Positions 35,068 to 42,222 of a stretch of 64,000 nt of DNA are shown piece by piece. A program made the position numbers and the translations under genes. The DNA is from Streptomyces sp. SM11 (GTDB taxonomy: Bacteria > Actinomycetota > Actinomycetes > Streptomycetales > Streptomycetaceae). Numbering within the stretch: position 1 is the stretch's first letter; every line of letters begins with the position of its first letter. The notes under the pieces are model-generated. The model did no database searches. It was not told the DNA's origin and saw nothing but the letters and a program-made list of their open reading frames with translations. The DNA is taken from positions 33,977 through 97,976 of the forward strand of contig NZ_NEUE01000216.1 in the NCBI RefSeq assembly GCF_002910905.1. The letters run 5' to 3'.

Positions 35068-35588
35068 CCGGTCCCGCTGCGATGCGGCCCGCCAGGCCCA
35101 CCTTGCGATGCCTACGCGATGACCTCGGACTCCCCCTGCCAGCGGTGACCGACCCCCTGGACGAGATTGAGCACCCGATCCTGGCGAAGACCGCCGAGCA
35201 GTTCGCGGCGGACGATGCCAAGCATGAGCGCATCCGCGCTGTCGATGACCAGGTGTTGTTCAAGGTGAAGGTCCAACGCTGGCGCGGAGCGGTCTGGGTG
35301 GACGCCGATCTTCCGTGGCTGGTGGCGGCCGGCCGCCGCGAGGACGGCTCCACCGACGACTTCTACGCCGCTCTCGAAGCTGGAGATCTTCGCGCGGGCC
35401 TCGGCGCGCTCTTCGTCACTGAAAGATCCGTGCTCCCCCTCGTGGCGGTGGAGGGCGTCGCCCAGGAGCTGGTGCCGGATCTGGCGGGCCACGGCTTCCG
35501 CCATGTAGCCGGAGACGTTGTCCGTGAGCTTGCGGAGAGCCGCGACCTGATCGCTGGGGAGGGTGATGGTGATGCGAGTCGTGGATGA
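35064..35588 (+). pseudogene. Truncated partner gene fused to antisense vapB
   Basis: Residues 1 to about 106 (to TDDFYAALEA) look like a real, if unknown, protein with an IEHPILAKTAEQFAADDA and VQRWRGAVWVD core, translationally coupled to the antitoxin-like gene. From about 35385 the frame reads through a vapB gene in the wrong direction (GLGALFVTERSVLPLVAVEG...), so the natural C-terminus is lost. If it is a toxin it is probably inactive. Confidence 0.6.
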
Positions 35589-35591
35589 CAT
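35112..35591 (-). pseudogene. vapB copy lacking its tail, with read-through extension
   Basis: From ATG 35591, residues 1-69 (SSTTRITITLPSDQVAALRKL to AEARAKI) match VapB at 33950-34198. Then the frame runs antisense into the neighbouring gene (SSFESGVEVVGG...) and stops at 35112. vapC is absent. The ribbon-helix-helix domain is intact and the operator half-conserved, so it could still bind DNA, perhaps even the intact vapBC operator. Confidence 0.65.
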
Positions 35592-35747
35592 GAGTCCAGC
35601 ATGTTGGAGTATGCGCAGGGTGGTGGGCTTGCCCCTGAGGGGCCTCACCTCTTCACGGTGTGAGCTAGGGCACACACTGGAGGGCGATCATCTTGCCGCT
35701 CGCTGTCGGTCATATGGGTGACACCGTCGCAACGAGGAAGGCACGCC

Positions 35748-36416
35748 ATGACCGGCACGTTCACCACACCTGGCCCCATCCACTCGGTAGCCACCATTCA
35801 GCGATCCACGGCGCGGTGGCTCACGACCGGTGGTGTGGTGGCAGGTCCACTGTTCCTCGCGGCCGGACTCGCCCAGGGACTCACGCGCGACGGCTTTGAC
35901 TTCACCCGAAACGCGATCAGCCAACTCGCTCTGGGTGGGGCCGGCTGGGTTCAGACGCTGAGTTTCGTGTTCACCGGAGCGCTGCTGATCGCCGGCGCGA
36001 CCGGGCTACGGTGGACTCTGCGCAGAGGCCCCGCCGGGAGGTGGGCACCGGCCCTGGTCGGCGTGTTCGGCCTCTCATTCTGGGCCGCAGCCGCCTTCCC
36101 GGCCGACGCCGGAGCGGGTTTCCCCGCAGGCTCCCCGAACGCGACGGTGATGAGCGGGCACGGTGTAGCCCACATGGTCGCCGGGATGATCGGCTACGTC
36201 GCTCTGTGCGCCGCGTTCGTTGTTCTGGCTCGCCCGCTCGCCACCCGGGGCCTCCGGGGCTGGGGCGTGGCGTCGCGTGTCATGCCTGTGGCTGTCTTCG
36301 CCGGGTTCATGGCCTCTGCCGCGTCGGTTCTGGCGTTTACCGCCAGTGCCGGCCTCGGTCTGTTGTGGCTGAGCGCGGTGATGGCACGGCTGGCCGACGC
36401 TCCGGGCGACCACTAG
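35748..36416 (+). CDS. DUF998 membrane protein
   Basis: 222 residues from ATG 35748 (GAGGAAGG about 7 nt upstream). Six hydrophobic helices follow a 30-residue soluble start. The DFTRNAISQLALGGAGWVQ loop and FPADAGAGFPAGSPN-ATVMSGHGVAHMVAG are typical of DUF998 integral membrane proteins of unknown function. It is cargo of the segment between copy E and the tRNA-Gly gene. Confidence 0.85.
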   Translation: MTGTFTTPGPIHSVATIQRSTARWLTTGGVVAGPLFLAAGLAQGLTRDGFDFTRNAISQLALGGAGWVQTLSFVFTGALLIAGATGLRWTLRRGPAGRWAPALVGVFGLSFWAAAAFPADAGAGFPAGSPNATVMSGHGVAHMVAGMIGYVALCAAFVVLARPLATRGLRGWGVASRVMPVAVFAGFMASAASVLAFTASAGLGLLWLSAVMARLADAPGDH

Positions 36417-36473
36417 CCAAACGCTGTTCTCACCGACTCCACCAAGACGATCACAATCCGAAACGGAGCATCC

Positions 36474-36689
36474 ATGACCGACAACGCCGTGAAGGGCCCT
36501 GCCAGCTATTTCCCGTCTATCGAGAAGAAGTATGGCCGTCCGATCGCCGAGTGGAAGGGCCTCATTCGTTCCTCCTCGCTGACGAAGCACATGGATCTGG
36601 TCGGCTGGCTCAAGTCCGAGCACGGACTCGGCCACGGCCATGCGAATGCCCTCGTCGCCCACACTCTCGCCGAGGACAGCGCCAAGTGA
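36474..36689 (+). CDS. DUF4287-family small protein
   Basis: 71 residues. KGPASYFPSIEKKYGRPIAEW and LTKHMDLVGWLKSEHGLGHGHANALVAH match DUF4287 proteins, of unknown function. Its TGA touches the TCA of the convergent sigma-factor gene without spacing. It lies 57 nt after DUF998, probably in one transcript. Confidence 0.85.
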   Translation: MTDNAVKGPASYFPSIEKKYGRPIAEWKGLIRSSSLTKHMDLVGWLKSEHGLGHGHANALVAHTLAEDSAK

Positions 36690-37670
36690 TCAGGTCGGGA
36701 CGTCGAGGCATGCTTCACCGCTCAGGTATCCCGGCAGGCCGAACAGAGGGAAGAGGAGCGCGGTGTCACGGAATGCCGTGATGCTCTCGATGCGGTCGCC
36801 GGAGGAATCGAGGACTTGGAGAGCCCAGGGCTCGTAGCCGGTCCCGTCCGTACGGGGCCGGTACTGGCCGAAGGCGGGGGAGCCGTTCGCCACGGTCGGG
36901 AGAAGTCGTGATCCGCGGCAGCCGATGGCTGGTCCGGTCAGCCAGGATTCGATGTCGGCCACTCCCTGCATCCACTTCGCGTACGGCGGAAGGGACAGTG
37001 TGGCGTCGACGTGGAGCAGCAATCCCAGCTCCTCCATGTCGTACCGGGAGAACGCCGTGGCGTACCGCTCGGCCAGGACCTGCTGGGTGCCACCGGACGC
37101 CGGGAGGCCGAGTTCGTCGGCCCTGCCGCGGCGGTCGGCCAGAGTGGCGCGGGCCCGCTGGAGAGCGCTGTTGGCGGAGGCGAGGGTGCAGCCGTGCAGG
37201 TCGGCGACCTCGCGGGCCGAGAAGCCGAGGACATCCCGCAGGAGCAACGTGGCTCGCTGCTTGGGCGGCAGGTGCTGGAGCGCGGCGACGAACGCCAGCC
37301 GCACCGACTCGCCTGTCATCGCGGAGGCCGCCGGATCGCCACCGGGCAGGGGGTCGATCCACAGCGCACTGTCCGCCGGTACGCCTGGGGATGCGGCACC
37401 GTCCGACGGCCCGGACAGGTCCATCGGCAGCGCCCGCCGCCTCCCGGCAGCCAGGGCGTCCAGACACACGTTGGTGGCGATGCGGTACACCCATGAGCGC
37501 AGGGACGACCTGCCCGCGAACTGCCCGGCGTTCTGCCAGGCTCGGACGAGGGTCTGCTGAGCGGCATCCTCGGCTTCTGCGTACGACCCCAGCATGCGAT
37601 AGCAGTAGCGAACCAACTCGCCTCGGTACGCATCAAGTTCCAGCACTGTCGCCCGCGCCTTGTCACCCAT
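36690..37670 (-). CDS. ECF sigma factor with SnoaL-like C-terminus (SigJ/ECF41-type)
   Basis: 326 residues from ATG 37670 (GGGGGGAG 5-6 nt upstream). Region 2 is at about 10-80 (YRGELVRYCYRMLGS...DAAQQTLVRAWQN) and region 4 at about 120-180 (LAFVAALQHLPPKQRATLLLRDVLGFSAREVADLHGCTLASANSALQRAR). The last 130 residues resemble the SnoaL/NTF2 fold that in this group modulates promoter binding. No anti-sigma gene is adjacent, as expected for this group. Confidence 0.88.
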   Translation of the reverse strand: MGDKARATVLELDAYRGELVRYCYRMLGSYAEAEDAAQQTLVRAWQNAGQFAGRSSLRSWVYRIATNVCLDALAAGRRRALPMDLSGPSDGAASPGVPADSALWIDPLPGGDPAASAMTGESVRLAFVAALQHLPPKQRATLLLRDVLGFSAREVADLHGCTLASANSALQRARATLADRRGRADELGLPASGGTQQVLAERYATAFSRYDMEELGLLLHVDATLSLPPYAKWMQGVADIESWLTGPAIGCRGSRLLPTVANGSPAFGQYRPRTDGTGYEPWALQVLDSSGDRIESITAFRDTALLFPLFGLPGYLSGEACLDVPT

Positions 37671-37866
37671 GTTGCTCCCCCCCACTCCCGAACGCGCGCC
37701 ACCTCAGCATGTGGCCAGGCGTGCCCATCCGACGCGCATAACGATAGAGCTGCGGGCAGGTGCGGCGATCCTGAGGGCGGACAAAGAGCGACCGCGAGTG
37801 CCGCGAAAAGGGGTCAGGTGGTGCGGAGGTGGTGCAAGGCGCTTAGGAAGGTTTAGACAACGACGA

Positions 37867-37892
37867 AACCCCAGGCCGATGACCTGGGGGTT
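37867..37892 (-). terminator. Hairpin downstream of tRNA-Gly
   Basis: AACCCCAGG/CCTGGGGGTT, 9-10 bp stem with a 7-nt loop, 8 nt after the tRNA 3' end. Similar hairpins accompany the att-like copies at 33.3 and 34.4 kb. Confidence 0.75.
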
Positions 37893-37900
37893 CGTGGAAG

Positions 37901-37971
37901 AGCGGGTGACGAGAATCGAACTCGCGCTCTGAGCTTGGGAAGCTCATGTTCTACCATTAAACTACACCCGC
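37901..37971 (-). tRNA. tRNA-Gly (anticodon CCC)
   Basis: 71 nt cloverleaf: acceptor GCGGGTG pairs with CACCCGC; anticodon stem TGAGC/GCTCA with loop TTCCCAA gives CCC. T arm GAG-TTCGATT-CTC is standard and the discriminator base is U73, as in bacterial tRNA-Gly. CCA is not encoded. The 3' 42 nt recur at 33327 and 34393, so it is the integration target of the island to its left. Confidence 0.95.
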
Positions 37972-38207
37972 GAAGCGTGCCGATCACCGGCGCTGCATCG
38001 TTCCACACTCTACCTCATGTCAGGCCCCCGGCGGATGAGCCGTGGGTCCTCCGTGTCGTGTGCCTGGTGGGATGGGGAGGGTGTACGGGGGTGTGATGGC
38101 CGGGAGTTGGGGGCGTAGCGTGGGCGATCGGAGCGCCGCGTGGAGCGGCGTCCTGTTCATCCCCTAATGTGGCTTTCTCGTCCATATGTGGTTGGGGAAG
38201 GGACTTG

Positions 38208-38381
38208 ATGGAGTCGATGGAGCGCACCGTCGTCCGTTGTGCCGAAGGGCACGTTTTCGCTACCTCGTCGTTCCCGATGCAGCAGCTCGGGGCCGGCCGG
38301 ATCGGGCCGGGGCGGTTGATCCGGTGTCCTCGGTGTGCCCGGTTGCGGCAGGCCGTGCCGGTGGCGTTCGGGCAGCGGTAG
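38208..38381 (+). CDS. Small zinc-ribbon-like protein
   Basis: 57 residues from ATG 38208 (AAGGGA 5-6 nt upstream; ATG 38217 is possible). VVRCAEGHVF and RLIRCPRCARLR provide C..H and C-P-x-C pairs that could bind one zinc. The protein is basic and without a membrane segment. I know it only as a small conserved-looking type of protein; no function is assigned. Confidence 0.6.
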   Translation: MESMERTVVRCAEGHVFATSSFPMQQLGAGRIGPGRLIRCPRCARLRQAVPVAFGQR

Positions 38382-38495
38382 GAAGCAGCGGCAGGCGGCA
38401 GGGTGAGGTCGTAGGCAGTCGGGGCGGAGGGTGTTCGGCAGGCGCGCGGGTGGTCCGGTTGGGGCGGGCTCGCGCGTTCTGCGTATCCTCGGGAC

Positions 38496-39071
38496 GTGCT
38501 TCTCTCAGACAAGGACATCCGGGCCGAGATCGACACCGGCCGAGTCCGTATTGATCCGTACGACCCTTCGATGGTGCAGCCGTCGAGCATCGACGTGCGG
38601 CTGGACCGCTACTTCCGGGTGTTCGAGAACCACCGGTACCCGCATATCGATCCGGCCGTCGAACAGCCCGATCTGACCCGCACGGTCGAGCCGGAGGGCG
38701 ACGAGGCGTTCATCCTGCACCCCGGGGAGTTCGTTCTGGCGTCCACGTACGAGGTGATCTCGCTCCCCGACGATCTGGCCTCTCGGCTGGAGGGCAAGAG
38801 CTCGCTCGGGCGGCTCGGTCTGGTGACGCACTCGACGGCCGGGTTCATCGACCCCGGGTTCTCCGGGCACGTGACCCTGGAGCTGTCGAATCTCGCGACC
38901 CTGCCGATAAAGCTCTGGCCAGGCATGAAGATCGGGCAGCTGTGCCTGTTCAAGCTGACCTCGTCCTCCGAGTTCCCGTACGGATCCGAGCGGTACGAGT
39001 CGCGGTACCAGGGGCAGCGGGGGCCGACGGCCTCGCGGTCGTTCCAGAACTTCCATCGGACCCAGGTGTGA
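38496..39071 (+). CDS. dcd: dCTP deaminase
   Basis: 191 residues from GTG 38496 ([12 protein letters not shown] is the family opening). It deaminates dCTP to dUTP, feeding dTMP synthesis. [32 protein letters not shown] holds the nucleotide-binding and catalytic region (S, R and E residues). Length is normal. The C-terminal SFQNFHRTQ tail, which closes over the nucleotide, is complete. It is 6 nt from the next gene, a likely transcript partner. Confidence 0.97.
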   Translation: MLLSDKDIRAEIDTGRVRIDPYDPSMVQPSSIDVRLDRYFRVFENHRYPHIDPAVEQPDLTRTVEPEGDEAFILHPGEFVLASTYEVISLPDDLASRLEGKSSLGRLGLVTHSTAGFIDPGFSGHVTLELSNLATLPIKLWPGMKIGQLCLFKLTSSSEFPYGSERYESRYQGQRGPTASRSFQNFHRTQV

Positions 39072-39077
39072 TCAACC

Positions 39078-39578
39078 ATGGCTGGTGACGTGCGGGAGAA
39101 CCTTACGTACGAGGGCTTCGGGCGGGCGGTGCGCGAGCTGGCGCAGGCCGTCGCCGACGACGGGTACGAGCCCGATGTCGTGCTGAGCATCGCGCGCGGT
39201 GGCGTGTTCGTCGCGGGCGGGCTCGCCTACGCACTGGACTGCAAGAACATCCATCTGGTCAATGTGGAGTTCTACACGGGCGTCGGGACCACCCTGGAGA
39301 TGCCCGTCATGCTGGCGCCCGTGCCCAACGCGATCGACTTCTCTCAGAAGAAGGTCCTGATCGCCGACGACGTCGCCGACACCGGCAAGACGCTCAAACT
39401 CGTCCACGACTTCTGCGTCGACCATGTCGCCGAGGTGCGCAGCGCCGTCATCTACGAGAAGTCCCACTCCCTCGTGAAGTGCGAGTACGTGTGGAAGAAG
39501 ACCGATCAGTGGATCAACTTCCCGTGGAGCGTGGAGAAGCCCGTGGTGCGGCGGGACGGGCAGGTTCTCGACGCGTAG
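39078..39578 (+). CDS. Phosphoribosyltransferase-family protein
   Basis: 166 residues. The PRPP loop VLIADDVADTGKTLKL and the LSIARGGVFVAGGLAYAL segment identify a type I PRTase fold. The acceptor base cannot be told; relatives act on hypoxanthine/xanthine or regulate. A terminator-like hairpin follows at 39655-39700. Confidence 0.88.
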   Translation: MAGDVRENLTYEGFGRAVRELAQAVADDGYEPDVVLSIARGGVFVAGGLAYALDCKNIHLVNVEFYTGVGTTLEMPVMLAPVPNAIDFSQKKVLIADDVADTGKTLKLVHDFCVDHVAEVRSAVIYEKSHSLVKCEYVWKKTDQWINFPWSVEKPVVRRDGQVLDA

Positions 39579-39587
39579 GGGCCCCGT

Positions 39588-39643
39588 TGCCCAAGTGGCC
39601 CATGTTGCCCATGTGCCCATGTGCCCACGTGCCCACGTGCCCT
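39588..39643 (+). repeat. Degenerate GCCCATGT tandem repeat
   Basis: Seven units of about 8-9 nt (GCCCAAGTG, GCCCATGTT, GCCCATGT twice, GCCCACGT twice, GCCC) lie between the PRTase gene and its terminator. Confidence 0.75.
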
Positions 39644-39654
39644 TGTACGTTGAG

Positions 39655-39700
39655 AAGGCCCCCGGAACTCAAGGTGCGTTCTGCGCTTCGGGGGCCTTTT
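39655..39700 (+). terminator. Hairpin terminator with T run
   Basis: AAGGCCCCCG pairs with CGGGGGCCTT across a 24-nt loop, followed by TT. It serves the dcd operon and, read from the other side, the convergent Yip1 gene. Confidence 0.75.
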
Positions 39701-39716
39701 CGTGCGTACGGGGCTT

Positions 39717-40676
39717 TCAGATCGTGCCCAGCTTGATGATCGACAGCAGCGCGATCAGCTGGATCGCCGATGCCCCCAGCGCCTTCGGCCACGGCAGGTC
39801 GTGCGACTTGCTGACCATCGACGTGAACAGCGCCCCGGCCGCCAGCCAGGTCAGCCAGCCCACGATCTGGACCAGGGAGTTCTCGCCGCCCAGGAAGAGG
39901 GCGAAGAGCAGCCGCGGGGCGTCGGTCATCGACATGATCAGCATCGACAGGCCCACCGTCGGCTGCCACGAGCCCGTGCCGCCGAGCTGGCGGGCCAGGG
40001 TGTGGGTCACCGCGCCGAGGACCAGGCCGCCGACGACGAAGCCGACGCCGGTGAACAGGACGTACGGGATGGCCGTCGAGATCGTCGCGTTGATCGCTTC
40101 TTCGCGCGCCTGGTCGAAGCCGAACAGCGCGAGCAGGCCGTAGACGAAGGTGACGACCAGCGCCGGGCCCCAGACCGGGTAGTCCCGCATCTGCCAGAAC
40201 GTCGGCCCCGGGCGCGTCACGATGCCGGTCAGCAGTTCCTTCCAGCGCAGTCGCGGGCCCGCCGGCTGGGCGGGGGCGGCACCGGCGCGGTAGGTGTTGC
40301 CGTCGCCGTAGGGGTCCTCGTCGACGCGGAACGCCTGCGTGTGCCCCGGGTTGTTGGCGTACGGGTCGTGGGGCGCGGGGTCCGAGTACGGGTCGCCGAA
40401 GTACTCCGGTTCGCCGTGGCCCTGGCCGCTGCGTCCATGGTGTCCGCCCTGACCGCCGTGTCCCGCATAACCGCCGGTGTTGTACGGGGCGCCCTGCGGG
40501 GCTCCGTACGGCGGTGGCGCCGCGCCGTTGCCGGGGCCTCCCGCCGTCGGCCACGGCTGAGCACCGTACGGCGGCTGTGGTGCCTGCCCTCCGTACGGCT
40601 GCTGCTGTTGCCGCTGCTGCTGCGGTTGTTGCGGGGTGCGGTTGTCCCGGCCGCGTCCGATCCTGAATCCAGCCAC
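39717..40676 (-). CDS. Yip1-domain membrane protein
   Basis: 319 residues from GTG 40676. The first 140 residues are a disordered Gln/Pro/Gly/Tyr-rich cytosolic region (PQQPQQQRQQQQ, PYGGQ repeats). Five hydrophobic helices follow in the C-terminal half (from RLRWKELLTGIVTRPGPTFWQMRDYP), typical of Yip1/YIF1-type proteins of unknown role in bacteria. The ribosome site is weak (AGGT). Confidence 0.8.
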   Translation of the reverse strand: MAGFRIGRGRDNRTPQQPQQQRQQQQPYGGQAPQPPYGAQPWPTAGGPGNGAAPPPYGAPQGAPYNTGGYAGHGGQGGHHGRSGQGHGEPEYFGDPYSDPAPHDPYANNPGHTQAFRVDEDPYGDGNTYRAGAAPAQPAGPRLRWKELLTGIVTRPGPTFWQMRDYPVWGPALVVTFVYGLLALFGFDQAREEAINATISTAIPYVLFTGVGFVVGGLVLGAVTHTLARQLGGTGSWQPTVGLSMLIMSMTDAPRLLFALFLGGENSLVQIVGWLTWLAAGALFTSMVSKSHDLPWPKALGASAIQLIALLSIIKLGTI

Positions 40677-40804
40677 CCGTCGAACGTACCTGGTCTCCGG
40701 GGGTGGGAAGTGGGGGCCGGGGGAACCCGTCGGCCATTGCGGCCGACCTGTGACATCCCCTAAGGGCTCCCCGGGGCCCCGGGGAGAGGGAGCTCAGGGG
40801 GAGT

Positions 40805-41974
40805 TCAGGGAAGGAACAGCGCCGTGGAGAAGGTGAGTACCGGCTCGCCCGTGTTACCCGCCGCATAGAGGGCGATCAGGTCCTGCCGCTCGCCCCGGTA
40901 CGTCCGCACCACCGTGTCCGGCTTCTTGTCGCCGTCGTAGTCGCCGTGGTCCAGGAGGAGGGTGCGGGTGCGGGCGGTGGTGGTGAGCGGGGCCTCGGGG
41001 AGGTGCTCCGCCCTGAACGCGTAGGTGCCGCCCGGCCGCGCCGGGCCCTTCGCGGAGCCGAGCAGCAGCGTTCCCTCGGCCGCCTGCCCGGGGGCGTGCG
41101 GGCGGGTGGCGGCGACGAGGTCGTCGTAACCGTCCCCGTCGGTGTCGGCCTTGGGCTCGGGGGCGTAGAGGTACGGGCCGCCGTCGGGCAGCAGTTCCGC
41201 ACTGCGCGGGGCTCCGGTGCGGCTGAAGGGGCCGTGCAGGAAGGTGACCTGGCCCGCGCTGGCGGTGACCGCGAGGTCGGTCCTGCCGTCGCCGTCGAAG
41301 TCGCCGCAGACCGGCTGCTCGGGCCACTCGTTGCCGAACCGGGCCTGCTGCGGGATGCGTACGGTGGCCGCCTTGCCGGTGAGGCCGGCCGGGGAGCCGA
41401 AGAGGATCTGGAGGGGCACGGGCGGGGCGCCGATGCCGTTGTACGGGGGATCGGTGGAGACGACCAGGTCGGTGAAGCCGTCCCGGTCCAGGTCGCAGGC
41501 CGTCTCGGCGTCGAACGCGACGGGCAGGGTGTCCCCGGACTTCGCCGCGTTCGCCCGGGCACTCAGCAGCTGCCGGGCGGCCGGGTCCAGGGGGCGGTCG
41601 GCGGAGCCGTACACGATGCCGATGCCCGCGTCGTCGCCGTGGCTGTTCTCGGGGGCCTTCACCAGGTCGTCGATGACCAGGTCGCGGTGGCCGTCGCCGT
41701 TGAAGTCGTACGGGACACGGCTGCCGGTGCCGCGCGGGACGGGGATGCGCGCCGTGCCCGCCCAGGACCGGGCCTGCGCCTTCGGCGGGGTGTCGCCGTT
41801 CTTGCCGTCGGACGTGGAGGAGGACGGGGGCGAGGACGGGGACGACGGTCCGTCGGCGGCCGAGGGGCTTCCACAGCCCGCGAGTGCGAGCAGCAGGCCC
41901 GCGCAGCCCGCGGCGAGGGCAGCCGTCGCCCTGGTGGTGACCGCTGCCTTCGGGTGCGTGATGCGTGGGCGCAC
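40805..41974 (-). CDS. FG-GAP/VCBS-repeat lipoprotein
   Basis: 389 residues from GTG 41974, preferred over the frame's first codon because a signal sequence follows at once. A lipobox is present (LLLALAG-C), so the mature protein should be lipid-anchored on the cell surface. At least five calcium-binding FG-GAP-like loops (DFNGDGHRD, DLDRDGFTD, DFDGDGRTD, DTDGDGYDD, DYDGDKKPD) predict a beta-propeller. The ligand is unknown. Confidence 0.85.
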   Translation of the reverse strand: MRPRITHPKAAVTTRATAALAAGCAGLLLALAGCGSPSAADGPSSPSSPPSSSTSDGKNGDTPPKAQARSWAGTARIPVPRGTGSRVPYDFNGDGHRDLVIDDLVKAPENSHGDDAGIGIVYGSADRPLDPAARQLLSARANAAKSGDTLPVAFDAETACDLDRDGFTDLVVSTDPPYNGIGAPPVPLQILFGSPAGLTGKAATVRIPQQARFGNEWPEQPVCGDFDGDGRTDLAVTASAGQVTFLHGPFSRTGAPRSAELLPDGGPYLYAPEPKADTDGDGYDDLVAATRPHAPGQAAEGTLLLGSAKGPARPGGTYAFRAEHLPEAPLTTTARTRTLLLDHGDYDGDKKPDTVVRTYRGERQDLIALYAAGNTGEPVLTFSTALFLP

Positions 41975-42165
41975 GGGGCCTCGTTCGTCGCTCGTTCGTG
42001 TTCGTCGTGTGCTGTCCGCCGTCTGCCGGCGAGCGGTTTCCGACCCGTACCGGGTTTCTCCGGGGCACATAATGCTCCAGATACGGCGTCGCGTACATGC
42101 CCCGGCTCACATGCGGCCGCCGTCACTCCCGGGCCGGGGAGCTCGGCGTGGGCCGCGCACGGAAA

Positions 42166-42202
42166 AGCGGCCGGACCTGCCCCCGAGGCAGGTCCGGCCG
42201 CT
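42166..42202 (-). terminator. Hairpin terminator of the Fe-S oxidoreductase gene
   Basis: A perfect 16-bp stem (42166-42181 with 42187-42202) and a 5-nt loop, 20 nt after the stop. Confidence 0.85.
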
Positions 42203-42222
42203 CATCGCGCTGACGCGTTACG

